Positions 47,795 through 56,165 are shown, counted from the first letter of the stretch. The stretch is DNA of 64,000 nt from Nocardiopsis metallicus (GCF_014201115.1 NZ_JACHDO010000001.1:3658001-3722000); one strand, 5' to 3'. The notes: a model not told the origin generated them from the sequence alone. Translations and numbers: made by a program.

Positions 47795-48424
47795 CTAGCT
47801 CTTCCCGGACTCGTCCTTGCGGGTCCGGTCCTTCCCGGACCCGCCCTTCCCGCCCTTACCCGCGCCCTTGGCCTTGTCGGACTTGTTCTTCCCCGGGGCC
47901 CCGGGCGGAGCGGTCCGGGAGCGGAGCGCCTCGGTCTCCTTCTTCCTGGCCTTCTTGCGCGCCTTCTTCTCCTTCTTGGCCGATTTCTCCTTGGCCTTCT
48001 TGCGTTCCTTCTTGGCGGCCTTTGACTGCTTGGGCTTCTTGTTCTTCTTCGGCTTCTTGGCGTCCTTGGAGGTCACGTGTTCCTCCAGGACGGCCGGGAG
48101 CGGGGCGATGCCGGGTCCGCCGTCGAAGATCCAGTCGTCCACGGCGTCCAGGAGCTTGTCCTCGGTCATCTGGCCGAGCCAGACGGGGCGGCCTCCGGCG
48201 GCCCGCCCCTCCTGGGAGGGCTGGACCACGACGACGTTGGCCTGGAAGCAGATACCCAGGCATTTGCTCGTACGGACCGGGACGCGGCGGGCGGAGTGGT
48301 CGTCGATGGCACTGAGGCGAGCGAGCTGGGCCTTGTGGTCGACCCCGGGCACCTTCTTCTTGGTCCCGCAGCAGCAGCCCCTACAGACCGTGAGCCTGCA
48401 GGGCGCACCATCGATCGCGTTCAC
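47795..48424 (-). CDS. 2Fe-2S thioredoxin-like ferredoxin with a lysine-rich tail
   Basis: A 209-residue protein. The first ~115 residues are a thioredoxin-like 2Fe-2S ferredoxin: CRLTVCRGCCCGT near the start and KCLGICFQANVVVV near residue 54 provide the cluster cysteines, followed by GRPVWLGQM. The last ~90 residues are an extremely basic Lys/Ala tail (KKPKKNKKPKQSK and similar), suggesting binding to nucleic acid, wall polymers or membrane surface. Family members in Streptomyces normally end after the ferredoxin domain, so the tail is unusual. Its GTG/ATG start and AT-poor surroundings give no clear regulation. Redox partner unknown. Confidence 0.82.
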   Translation of the reverse strand: MNAIDGAPCRLTVCRGCCCGTKKKVPGVDHKAQLARLSAIDDHSARRVPVRTSKCLGICFQANVVVVQPSQEGRAAGGRPVWLGQMTEDKLLDAVDDWIFDGGPGIAPLPAVLEEHVTSKDAKKPKKNKKPKQSKAAKKERKKAKEKSAKKEKKARKKARKKETEALRSRTAPPGAPGKNKSDKAKGAGKGGKGGSGKDRTRKDESGKS

Positions 48425-48437
48425 CGCGCCCCGCCTC

Positions 48438-49319
48438 TCATGAGGTTCGCCTTACCTGACTGTCAGGGTAATCTCCCGCCGAACCGGCCCGACCAGGGGG
48501 AACACCGTAGTGGTCGGTGACCTCCACCGGACGCCAGGTCTCGGGCAACCCTTCGGCCTCCGGGGAACCAGCGTTCCAACCGCTCGCCCAGACCATGGGC
48601 AGACCGGCGGCGAAGAGGGGGTGACGCAGATCCATCAGCTGTATCCGGACCTGCGGCTCGGTGCAGGCCCCCGAATTCCCGCACCGGGCGATCCGCTGGC
48701 CTAGTGCCACCCGGTCCCCGGGCGCGACCGTGATCGAGCCCCGGCGCAGATGGCCCAGGAGCACGTGGGCGCCGTCGATGTCGATGATGACGTGGTTGCC
48801 CAACAACCCGGACGGGCCGCGCAGTTCGCGCAGGGTGTTCTCCAGGACGCTGCCGAAGAGCCAGAGCCAGGAGTTTCGGCTGCGGTGGTCCCGCTGCCGG
48901 TCGTGTACGCGGACCACCGTGCCTTCCGCCGGGGCGTACACCGGGGCGCCGAAGGCCGGGAAGTCCCGCGGGGGGCGGCTGAGCGGGCGCCAGGCGATGT
49001 CCGGGCGGGTACCGTCCTCGGCGACCAGTCCCAGCGCGTAGGTCTGCCCGTAGGCGTGCGTGCCCTGGCTGGGGACGTTGTCCACGGGGCTGGTCAGTGC
49101 CATCCAGCGGCCGCGGACCGGCGGCGCCAGGACACGCGGGGCGCAGCGCGGGGTTCCCAGGCGCAGGTTCACGGCCAGAGCCACCACCAGCAGGGTCACG
49201 CCGACCCACCAGGAGAGACCGAGGTAACCGGCCAGCAGGGCGGTCATCGCCAGCCACATCAGGGGCATGCGGATCCTGGCCAGAACGACGGGGAGGGGAC
49301 GCGGAGCGGGTGAGGGCAT
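48438..49319 (-). CDS. Membrane-anchored LytM/M23-like peptidase-fold protein
   Basis: A 293-residue protein with two hydrophobic helices near the N-terminus (about residues 18-55) and an M23-like domain outside the membrane: GTHAYGQTYALGL, GTVVRVHD, GNHVIIDIDGAHVLLGHL and GDRVALGQRIARCGNSG. One zinc-ligand histidine is in the last HLRRGS segment; the usual N-terminal H-x3-D is changed to H-AYGQTY, a variant seen in many actinobacterial members, so catalysis is not certain. It overlaps no neighbour and starts 13 bases after the ferredoxin gene's far side, on the same strand. May cut or bind peptidoglycan. Confidence 0.8.
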   Translation of the reverse strand: MPSPAPRPLPVVLARIRMPLMWLAMTALLAGYLGLSWWVGVTLLVVALAVNLRLGTPRCAPRVLAPPVRGRWMALTSPVDNVPSQGTHAYGQTYALGLVAEDGTRPDIAWRPLSRPPRDFPAFGAPVYAPAEGTVVRVHDRQRDHRSRNSWLWLFGSVLENTLRELRGPSGLLGNHVIIDIDGAHVLLGHLRRGSITVAPGDRVALGQRIARCGNSGACTEPQVRIQLMDLRHPLFAAGLPMVWASGWNAGSPEAEGLPETWRPVEVTDHYGVPPGRAGSAGDYPDSQVRRTS

Positions 49320-49361
49320 CCCCCCATTGTGGACCCGCCCACCCGCTCCCCGCCCGGGACA

Positions 49362-49580
49362 CTAGCCCTTGTCCTTGTCCTGGCTCTTCTTGTTCTCCTG
49401 CGCGCGCTTGCGCAGGTAGTCGGTCGCGGCCCCGGCTCCCTTGTCGATCTTGTCGTCGTGGGCGCCGCCGGTGGCCTTCTTGGCGGCCTCGGCCGCCTTC
49501 CCGACAACCCCCTCGGCCTTGTCAGCGTGATCGTTGACGGCCTTCTTGAGCCGATCGAACGTGTCTCCGGTATCAGACAT
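49362..49580 (-). CDS. MT0933-like antitoxin family protein
   Basis: A 72-residue, Lys/Asp/Ala-rich helical protein. The text MSDTGDTFDRLKKAV, KKATGGAHDDKIDK and ATDYLRKRAQ matches the MT0933/Rv0909-type antitoxin family, which in Mycobacterium tuberculosis pairs with a toxin of the VapC-like or START-like kind. No toxin gene is adjacent here; the gene lies alone upstream of the M23 gene on the same strand. Confidence 0.75.
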   Translation of the reverse strand: MSDTGDTFDRLKKAVNDHADKAEGVVGKAAEAAKKATGGAHDDKIDKGAGAATDYLRKRAQENKKSQDKDKG

Positions 49581-49704
49581 AGACCCCCTCGGCCTCTTAC
49601 TTGCCCGGGACGTGACCAGTACTAACGGCGCCGGTCACCTTCGTCGGAACGGCCCCGGCCCCGCTCGGAGCCAGCGCGGCCCCATCAGGCTTGCGCCCCC
49701 ACGG

Positions 49705-51045
49705 TCACAGGCCCAGAACCATGCGGGCCACGGAGAAGTAGATGAGCAGACCGGTCGCGTCCACCAGCGTCGCGACCATCGGGGAGGAGACCACCGCCGG
49801 GTCCACGCCCACCTTGCGGGCGAGCAGGGGCATCGCGGAACCGATGATCGCCGCCCAGGTACAGATGGCGATCACCGACAGGGCGACCACCACCGCGATG
49901 TCGAACCCGACCAGCAGGGTGCCGATGGCCAACGCGACCCCGGCGAGCGCCACTCCCAGCAGGAGGCCGACCCGACTCTCCTTCCAGAGCACCGAGGGCA
50001 GGTCCCGCACCCGTACCTCGCCGACGGCGAGCGCGCGCACGATCGCCGTAGCCGACTGCGCGCCGACGTTACCGCCGGTGCCGATCAGCATCGGGACGAA
50101 CATCGCCAGCGCGGTGACCTCCTCCAAGGTCGCCTCGTAGACCTGCATGACGTTGACGGTCAGGGTCGCGGCCGCGATGAGCAGCAGCAGCCACACCACA
50201 CGTGCGCCCACCAGGCGCAGCACCCCGACGGACACGTAGTGGTCGTCGATGGGGCTGGCACCGGACTGGCGGGCCATGTCCTCGGAGTCGGCCGCCTCGA
50301 TGACTTCCAGGGCGTCGTCGAAGGTGAACAGGCCGACGAAGCGGTCCTCGGAGTCCACCACCGGCAGGGAGACCAGGTTGGCCTCCTGGATGAGTCGAGC
50401 GGCGTCCTCGACCGGTTCGCTGGCCCCCACCCGGGGGGCGAACACGTCCACCAGATCCTTGAGGACGCGGTCGTCGTCGCTGACCACGAGGTCGCTCAGG
50501 GTGATGGTGCCGACCAGGCGGCGGCCGTCGCTGACCACCGGCAGGGTGTAGATCGTCTCGGCGTCGGCTCCTTTGGCACGCACCACTTCCAGGGCGCGGC
50601 CGACCGTGAGGTCCCGGTGCAGGATGACGGTCTCCGGTGTCATGTACCGGCCGACCGAGTCCTCCGGGTACCCCAGGAGCGCGGCGGTCATCTTGCGTTC
50701 GGCGGGGCTCAGTCCGGCCAGGGCCCGGGTGGCGATCTTGGCCGGGGCCTCCCCGATGAGGCGGGCCCGGTCGTCCGGGTCCATCTCCTCCAGGATGTCG
50801 TGGAAGTCGGTGCCGCGCAGTCCGAGCAGGATGGCCTGTTGTTGGCCGGGGTCGAGCTCCTCGAAGACCTCCAGCTCGCGGTCCTTGTCCAGGAGCCGGA
50901 AGGGGATGATCGCGTCGCGACCGGGCATGCGGGCGAGTTCGTCCGCGATCTCGTGGGGCCTGTGTTCGGCCAACCAGAGCCTGATCCCGGTCAGGTCGTT
51001 GTCCTCGACCAGATCTGTGAGTTCTTCAGCGCGCTCGCCGTCCAT
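49705..51045 (-). CDS. mgtE: Magnesium transporter MgtE
   Basis: A 446-residue Mg2+ channel of the cytoplasmic membrane. Domain order is standard: N-domain of helical repeats (residues ~1-130), two CBS domains (about 135-260; TIYTLPVVSDGRRLVG and LVSLPVVDSEDRFVG) that sense cytosolic magnesium, and a C-terminal membrane domain with five helices, including PMLIGTGGNVGAQSAT, the pore-lining motif. ATG at 51045 with AAGGGGG upstream; the frame is open to 51084. The 5' leader has no recognisable magnesium riboswitch. Confidence 0.95.
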   Translation of the reverse strand: MDGERAEELTDLVEDNDLTGIRLWLAEHRPHEIADELARMPGRDAIIPFRLLDKDRELEVFEELDPGQQQAILLGLRGTDFHDILEEMDPDDRARLIGEAPAKIATRALAGLSPAERKMTAALLGYPEDSVGRYMTPETVILHRDLTVGRALEVVRAKGADAETIYTLPVVSDGRRLVGTITLSDLVVSDDDRVLKDLVDVFAPRVGASEPVEDAARLIQEANLVSLPVVDSEDRFVGLFTFDDALEVIEAADSEDMARQSGASPIDDHYVSVGVLRLVGARVVWLLLLIAAATLTVNVMQVYEATLEEVTALAMFVPMLIGTGGNVGAQSATAIVRALAVGEVRVRDLPSVLWKESRVGLLLGVALAGVALAIGTLLVGFDIAVVVALSVIAICTWAAIIGSAMPLLARKVGVDPAVVSSPMVATLVDATGLLIYFSVARMVLGL

Positions 51046-51221
51046 GCGAAGCACCCCCTTGCGTCTCCATCGCCCGGCGGGCACGCCCGCGGGGCCGCGA
51101 AATCTGGGAAGTCCGGGTCCTTTCGGCGGGACCTGGTCCGGCCCCTCGTCACTGGCGTGGTGGGCCGTGCGGGCGTCGGCGCCCAGGGGGCGAAGAGGGC
51201 GGGCACGGCGGTCCGGGGACG

Positions 51222-51241
51222 GGTACGAAGAGCCTCGTACC
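51222..51241 (-). terminator. Hairpin after the PP2C gene
   Basis: GGTACGA and TCGTACC pair perfectly around a 6-base loop, 80 bases beyond the phosphatase stop. Weaker than other hairpins here. Confidence 0.45.
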
Positions 51242-51320
51242 GGGGTCGGGGAACATGTCGACCCTACCGTCAGGAACGGCGGGGCGGCTCACCCCCTGCC
51301 GGTGGCGGAGGGGCTCGGGG

Positions 51321-52424
51321 TCAGGTGCGCCAGAGGACCACGAGGGCGCAGTCGTCGTTCTTGTCCTTGCTGAGGGTGTCCACGACCTCGCCCGCACCGG
51401 TGGCGAAACCCTGGGTGACCAGCGTGTCGGCGGCGCCCAGGAGGCGGTCGATGCCCGCGTCCAGGTCCTCGCCGGGGGTCTCGATGAGGCCGTCGGTGCA
51501 GAGCATGATGGCGTCGCCGGGGCGCAGTTTGCCCTCGACTGAGGTGTAGGTCATCTCCGGGATGACGCCCAGGACCACGCCCTTGGCCTCTGTGGTGCTC
51601 CACACACCGCTGCCGCTGTCGTAGTGCAGGGCGGGCGGGTGTCCGGCGGAGGCGACCTGGTACTCGCCGGTGTCGGTGTCCACGCTCAGGTGTACGGCGG
51701 TCACGAAACCCTCACCACCGCTGTTGCGCATCAGGTAGTCGTTGCAGTGGGCGAGGAAGTCGCGGGCGGGCACCGCCCCGATCAGTCCGCTGAAGGCGCC
51801 GGAGAGCATCAGGGCGCGCGTCCCGGCGTCCACTCCCTTGCCGGAGACGTCGACGACGGCGATGTCGAGCCGGTTCTGGCGCCGTATGGAGACGACGAAG
51901 TCCCCGCCGAAGGAGGAGCCGCCCGCCTGGCGCAGGACGGCGGTGCGCCCCCAGCCGGAGGGGACCTGGGGGAGTTTCCCCTGGTCCCGCAGGCGGTCAC
52001 GCAGATCCAGCAGCATCATCTCGCCGCTCAGGCCCTGGACGCCGAGGCGTTCACGCACCCCGGAGAGCAGGTAGGACAGAACCCCGGTGATGCCGATGGT
52101 GACCAGCAGGCCCGGACCGACCTGGCCGAAGCCGAGCCGGAAGGCCAGGACCAGGAGAACGGCGGCGACCACGCCGAGCAGGAAGGCCAGGCTCTTGCGT
52201 TTGAGCAGCAGTCCGCCGGCCAGCACGGTGAGGATGACGGAGCTGGGCGGGAACCACGCGGTGGGACCCCAGCCAGCGCCCACGCCGATCCCCACCGCGA
52301 TGGCGACGAGGGTGATCAGGACGAGCCGGTAGCGGAACAGCACCTTGCGCCGGAGCACCGCGACGATCCGCTGCACAGTGGATCGCAGCCATCGGGTGGT
52401 CCTGGCGGTCGGTGTGGCGTTCAT
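51321..52424 (-). CDS. Membrane-bound PP2C-type (SpoIIE-like) serine phosphatase
   Basis: A 367-residue protein with four hydrophobic helices in the first ~125 residues and a cytosolic SpoIIE-like phosphatase domain. Acidic metal-binding motifs: GGDFVVSIRRQ, VVDVSGKGVDAGTRA, ASAGHPPALHY and LCTDGLIETPG, the last for metal coordination. Such proteins dephosphorylate anti-anti-sigma factors and so activate sigma factors; no anti-sigma or STAS gene is adjacent. The N-terminal start at 52424 is the first ATG and precedes the first helix. Confidence 0.9.
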   Translation of the reverse strand: MNATPTARTTRWLRSTVQRIVAVLRRKVLFRYRLVLITLVAIAVGIGVGAGWGPTAWFPPSSVILTVLAGGLLLKRKSLAFLLGVVAAVLLVLAFRLGFGQVGPGLLVTIGITGVLSYLLSGVRERLGVQGLSGEMMLLDLRDRLRDQGKLPQVPSGWGRTAVLRQAGGSSFGGDFVVSIRRQNRLDIAVVDVSGKGVDAGTRALMLSGAFSGLIGAVPARDFLAHCNDYLMRNSGGEGFVTAVHLSVDTDTGEYQVASAGHPPALHYDSGSGVWSTTEAKGVVLGVIPEMTYTSVEGKLRPGDAIMLCTDGLIETPGEDLDAGIDRLLGAADTLVTQGFATGAGEVVDTLSKDKNDDCALVVLWRT

Positions 52425-52876
52425 CAGTCCTCAAGGCTCGGCACACCCGCTCTGGCCGCGGGGGTGTTGCTGGTCGTGGTACGGCACACCGGTGCGCTCA
52501 CGGTCGCGTCGGGGCCTGGTCTGGCGTCGGCGGGCCTGGGCGGTGTGTTGGGGGCACGGCCCGGATCGGGGTGGCTGGGTCCGCCTGGGGCGGGCACCGC
52601 TGCGTAGAGGACAACGCCGTGTCGCGGACGACGACGGCCCGCCGCTGTGCACGAACTGTAGCGCCTGCTCTACGGCCGTGGCACGTACCACCAGCGGCGT
52701 TCCACCCCATAACCCCGGGTTTGGGTTCCGCCTAAACCCGGCTGCGCGGGGATGGAGCCGCGCACCCGACCAGGTTCCCACAACGCCCCCGGCGGGGACA
52801 GGTCCCCGGCCCTCGAAGTGCGAAAGCCCCCGGGCACCGGACTGGATTCCAGCGGGCGCACGGGGGCGGAGGTCCG
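52425..52876. other. Gap of about 450 bases between PP2C gene and rpiB
   Basis: No convincing gene in either direction. It holds an 8-bp stem (52715-52722 with 52734-52741, CCGGGTTT/AAACCCGG) and should include the PP2C promoter. Confidence 0.5.
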
Positions 52877-52908
52877 GCCCCGCCCAGAGCCGGAGTCCGG
52901 GGCGGGGC
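52877..52908 (-). terminator. GC-rich hairpin after rpiB
   Basis: GCCCCGCCC (52877-52885) pairs with GGGCGGGGC (52900-52908), 30 bases beyond the rpiB stop. Confidence 0.5.
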
Positions 52909-52937
52909 GGGGCGCGGGCCGAAGGTGACTGACTGGG

Positions 52938-53405
52938 TTACGGAAGCGGGGGGAGCTCGCCGGTCTGCTCGTAGTCGCCGAGCATGGCGATGCGGCGGGT
53001 GTGCCGCTCCTCGTCGCTGTACGGGGTGGCGAGGAAGAGCTCGACGAACCTGGTGGCCTCCGCCAGGGAGTGCATCCGACCGCCGATGCCGAGCACGTTG
53101 GCGTCGTTGTGCTCACGCGCCAGCTTGGCGGTGTCCTCGCTCCAGGCCAGGGCCGCACGGACGCCCTTGACCTTGTTGGCCGCGATCTGCTCCCCGTTGC
53201 CGGAGCCGCCGATCACGATCCCCAGGGACCCCGGGTCCTTGGCGACGCCCTCGGCGGCGCGCAGGACGAAGGGGGGGTAGTCGTCGACCGCGTCGTAGAC
53301 GGCCGGACCGGCGTCGACGACCTCGTGGCCGTTCTCCTTCAGCCAGGAGACGAGGTGTTCTTTGAGCTCGAAGCCCGCATGATCTGATCCAAGGTAAACA
53401 CGCAC
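52938..53405 (-). CDS. rpiB: Ribose-5-phosphate isomerase B
   Basis: Interconverts ribose-5-phosphate and ribulose-5-phosphate. I start at the GTG at 53405 (RVYLGSDHAGFELK), which gives 155 residues, the family length; the frame upstream is not similar. The active-site loop reads GGSGNGEQIAANKVKG with no cysteine, as in the M. tuberculosis enzyme, where a glutamate does the job that a cysteine does in E. coli RpiB. The conserved base-region residues HNDANVLGIGGR are present. No clear Shine-Dalgarno; a leaderless message is possible. Confidence 0.93.
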   Translation of the reverse strand: MRVYLGSDHAGFELKEHLVSWLKENGHEVVDAGPAVYDAVDDYPPFVLRAAEGVAKDPGSLGIVIGGSGNGEQIAANKVKGVRAALAWSEDTAKLAREHNDANVLGIGGRMHSLAEATRFVELFLATPYSDEERHTRRIAMLGDYEQTGELPPLP

Positions 53406-53437
53406 GTCACCAGTGTGACAGCTCCCGGGCGCAGACG

Positions 53438-53481
53438 ACGCCGCGCCCCACCCGGTCGGTGGACCGAAAGGGGCGCGGCGT
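53438..53481 (-). terminator. Terminator of the small membrane protein gene
   Basis: A perfect 12-bp stem (53438-53449 with 53470-53481), extendable with one bulge, between the small gene and rpiB. Confidence 0.75.
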
Positions 53482-53505
53482 TCGTCGTGAGGGTCGCCGG
53501 GCTGG

Positions 53506-53652
53506 TCAGGCACCAGCGGCGGCAGCGGCGACGCTCAGACCGAGGACGGCGAAGCCGGCCATCGAGAGGATCGCGATCAGGTTGTACACGAGGATCGACT
53601 TGAGGTCCTTACTGAGGGGACCTGCCTTGGAGACCGCGGGCTTGTTGCTCAA
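53506..53652 (-). CDS. Small membrane protein, 48 residues
   Basis: A short frame from a TTG at 53652 preceded by GAGGTG at a good distance: SNKPAVSKAGPLSKDLKS followed by one long hydrophobic helix (ILVYNLIAILSMAGFAVLG) and an Ala-rich end. It has its own terminator hairpin right after the stop. A single-helix membrane protein of unknown role; the strong ribosome site and terminator support its reality. Confidence 0.65.
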   Translation of the reverse strand: MSNKPAVSKAGPLSKDLKSILVYNLIAILSMAGFAVLGLSVAAAAAGA

Positions 53653-53778
53653 CTCACACCTCGTTTGGGTTCGACCAGGGGATGACCAGTCGGAATTTTT
53701 CCATACCGCACAACGCGCGTGTCACCGGGTCCGATTCCGCTGAAGCGCGCTATGCGACCGTGACACCGAGCACAGCGG

Positions 53779-55200
53779 TCACATCTGTACGGCTTTGACC
53801 TCGCAGAACTCCTCCAGGCCGGACAGTCCCCACTCGCGGCCGTTGCCGGAGCGCTTGTATCCACCGAAGGGCGCGCGGGGGTTCAGGGCGCCGCCGTTGA
53901 GTTCGACCTGGCCGGCCCGCAGGCGTCGGGCGACGGCCAGCCCTTCGTCGGGGTCACCCGACCACACGCCGGCGCTGAGCCCGTAGACGGTGTCGTTGGC
54001 GATCTCGACCGCCTCCTCGACCGTGTCGTAGGCGATGAGGGCGAGCACCGGCCCGAAGATCTCCTCCTGGGCGATACGCATGTCGTTGCGCACGTCGGCG
54101 AAGACGGTCGGACTCACGTAGTAGCCGCTGTCCCGTCCCTCGACCGGTTGGGAACCGCCGGTGACCAGGCGGGCGCCCTCCTGCACACCGAGGTCGACGT
54201 AGGAGCGGACCTTGTCCAGCTGGGCGGCGGATACCAGCGGGCCCATCCGGGTGCCCTCGTCCGCGGGGTCACCGGGAGCGTACTTGGCGGCGGCGGCCGC
54301 GGCCAGCTCCACGGCCTCCTCGTAGGAGTCGCGGTGCACGAGCATGCGGGTGAGCGCGTTGCAGCTCTGCCCGGTGTTGCGCATGACGTCGGCCACACCG
54401 CGCTTGACGGCCTTGGTCAGGTCCGCGCCGGGCAGGATGACGTTCGGCGACTTGCCGCCCAGTTCCAGGGCGACCCGCTTGACCGTCTCGGCGGCGACCT
54501 GGGACACCCTGGTCCCGGCGCGGGTGGAACCGGTGAAGGAGACCATGTCGACCTTGGGGTGTGCGGCGATCGCCTCGCCCACCACCGGGCCGGTGCCCGA
54601 GACGAGGTTGAACACGCCCGCGGGCAGCCCCGCCTCGTCGAGGACCTCCGTCAGCGAGTAGGCGCTCAGCGGCGCGACCTCGCTCGGTTTGAGGACCACG
54701 GTGTTGCCCGCGAGCAGGGCCGGGACGACCTTGAGGACGATCTGGTGCAGCGGGTAGTTCCACGGGGTGATCGCGCCGACCACGCCGATCGGCTCGTGCA
54801 CCACGAGGGAGGTGCCGACCCTCTCGCCGGTGAAGTAGCGCTCCCCGTGCTCCTCCACCAGGTCGACGTAGGTCTTGAACATGAGGGAGGGCAGCCCGGC
54901 CTGCACCTTGGCGGCGAAGGTGGCGGGGGCGCCGATGTCGCGGGTGAGCACGTCGGCGATGTCGCCGAGCCGCGCGTTGAACAGCTCCAGCGCCTTGGTC
55001 AGGTGGGTGACGCGCTGACCCGGGGTGAGCGCGGACCAGGCGGGAAAGGCGGCGGCCGCGGCGTCGACCGCGGCGTCGACGTCGGCGGCGGCGCCCGCCG
55101 GGACGGTGTCGATGACCTGCTCGGTCGCCGGGTTGACCACGTCAAGGGCCTCGTTGGAGGCGGAGTCGCACCAGGCGCCGTCGATGTAGAGGGATCGCAT
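53779..55200 (-). CDS. Aldehyde dehydrogenase family protein
   Basis: A 473-residue NAD(P)-dependent aldehyde dehydrogenase. The catalytic glutamate is in LELGGKSPN, the cysteine in NTGQSCNALTRM, and the cofactor region reads ITPWNYPLHQ and SFTGSTRAGTRV. The C-terminal NPRAPFGGYKRSGNGREWG is typical of a broad group that includes betaine- and aromatic-aldehyde dehydrogenases, so the substrate cannot be named. Start at the ATG at 55200 (MRSLYIDG) rather than at 55209. It is not clearly in an operon. Confidence 0.92.
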   Translation of the reverse strand: MRSLYIDGAWCDSASNEALDVVNPATEQVIDTVPAGAAADVDAAVDAAAAAFPAWSALTPGQRVTHLTKALELFNARLGDIADVLTRDIGAPATFAAKVQAGLPSLMFKTYVDLVEEHGERYFTGERVGTSLVVHEPIGVVGAITPWNYPLHQIVLKVVPALLAGNTVVLKPSEVAPLSAYSLTEVLDEAGLPAGVFNLVSGTGPVVGEAIAAHPKVDMVSFTGSTRAGTRVSQVAAETVKRVALELGGKSPNVILPGADLTKAVKRGVADVMRNTGQSCNALTRMLVHRDSYEEAVELAAAAAAKYAPGDPADEGTRMGPLVSAAQLDKVRSYVDLGVQEGARLVTGGSQPVEGRDSGYYVSPTVFADVRNDMRIAQEEIFGPVLALIAYDTVEEAVEIANDTVYGLSAGVWSGDPDEGLAVARRLRAGQVELNGGALNPRAPFGGYKRSGNGREWGLSGLEEFCEVKAVQM

Positions 55201-55261
55201 GGACCCCACTGTCGCAGAACGTGATTCGGGTTGGCCAGAGCGGGGACGCGCCGGGGACGCC

Positions 55262-55303
55262 TCCGGGGCCGGTACCCGTGCTTTGACGGATACCGGCCCC
55301 GGA
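55262..55303. terminator. Terminator after the 51-residue protein gene
   Basis: Perfect 13-bp stem (55262-55274 with 55291-55303) with a 16-base loop, 44 bases beyond the small gene's stop. Confidence 0.7.
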
Positions 55304-55346
55304 CGGGACCGTCGGCGGGTCGGACCCCGTGCCGGAAGGACGCCGG

Positions 55347-55502
55347 TCAGCCCCAGTGCGGGGGGCGGTCGGAGATCAGCCGCGCGGTGGAGTCCTCGTC
55401 GCTGTCGCCCCAGCCCTCGGAACGCTCGTCGCTCGTGGTGTCGGGCAGCAGATCGAGGTCGTCGAGGAAGGTGGCGCGGCGGTCGTCGTCAGGCCCTGGC
55501 AT
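55347..55502 (-). CDS. Small acidic hypothetical protein, 51 residues
   Basis: A short frame with a very good ribosome site (GGGAGG, 4-5 bases before the ATG at 55502), encoding a strongly acidic peptide (MPGPDDDRRATFLDDLDLL ... ending RLISDRPPHWG). The ending -RPPHW- recurs in small hypothetical actinomycete proteins. It is followed by its own terminator and lies 27 bases after the Rv2466c-like gene on the same strand, so may be co-transcribed with it. Function unknown. Confidence 0.7.
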   Translation of the reverse strand: MPGPDDDRRATFLDDLDLLPDTTSDERSEGWGDSDEDSTARLISDRPPHWG

Positions 55503-55529
55503 GGGTCCTCCCGGGTAGCGGATCGGTGA

Positions 55530-56165
55530 TCAGTCGAAGATGGGGGCGCGGGTGCGGGTGCGCTTCAGTTCGAAGAACCCGTCGGTGCCGGCGACCAGGC
55601 GCACGCCGTCCCACAGCTTCCCGGCGTCCTCGCCGCGCGGGACGGGTGTGACGACCGGCCCGAAGAACGAGGCGCCCTCCACCTGGACGACGGGGGTGCC
55701 GACGTCCTCGCCCACCAGCTTCATCGCCTCGGCGTGCGAGGCGCGCAGGGCCTCATCGTATTCGGTGGAGTCGGCGGCCTCCGCCAGGTCCGCAGGCAGG
55801 CCGGCGTCGGCCAGCGCGGCGCGGACGGTGTCCAGGGTGCGCGGCTCGTCGTTGTTGTGGAAGCGGGTGCCCAGGGCGGTGTAGAGACCGCCGAGTACCT
55901 CGGGGCCCAAGCGCTGCTCGGCCGCGACGCACACGCGTACCGCCTGCCAGGAGCGGGCGAGGGATTCCCTGTACTCCTCCGACAGGTCGCGCCCCTCGTT
56001 GAGGACGCCCAGGCTCATCACGTGCCAGCGCACGCTCACCTTCCGGACCTTCTCCACCTCCACCAGCCAGCGGGAGGTGATCCAGGCCCAGGGGCAGGCC
56101 GGGTCGAACCACATGTCGGCGTAGGCGGTCTCCTGCTCACCCGGCTGTGCGGGGGACTGGGTCAT
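55530..56165 (-). CDS. DsbA-family, Rv2466c-like mycothiol-linked nitroreductase homologue with CPWA active site
   Basis: A 211-residue DsbA-fold protein. It aligns along its whole length with M. tuberculosis Rv2466c: DMWFDPACPWAWITSRW, VRWHVMSLGVLNEGRD, LYTALGTRFHN, VGEDVGTPVVQVEG, SFFGPVVTPVPRGEDAGKLWD and a C-terminal FFELKRTRT. Rv2466c has a CPWC motif; here the second cysteine is alanine (CPWA), so it would depend on a single cysteine and a mycothiol adduct. Such single-cysteine variants occur in other actinomycetes. The ATG at 56165 is a plausible start. It probably handles oxidative or electrophile stress. Confidence 0.88.
   Translation of the reverse strand: MTQSPAQPGEQETAYADMWFDPACPWAWITSRWLVEVEKVRKVSVRWHVMSLGVLNEGRDLSEEYRESLARSWQAVRVCVAAEQRLGPEVLGGLYTALGTRFHNNDEPRTLDTVRAALADAGLPADLAEAADSTEYDEALRASHAEAMKLVGEDVGTPVVQVEGASFFGPVVTPVPRGEDAGKLWDGVRLVAGTDGFFELKRTRTRAPIFD

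Noticed and set aside
49362-49580. Complete toxin-antitoxin pair with the MT0933-like antitoxin
   Set aside because: No toxin-like gene is adjacent on either side (M23 protein and mgtE).
51046-51320. Possible magnesium riboswitch upstream of mgtE
   Set aside because: I find no M-box or ykoK-like conserved core, only ordinary hairpins.
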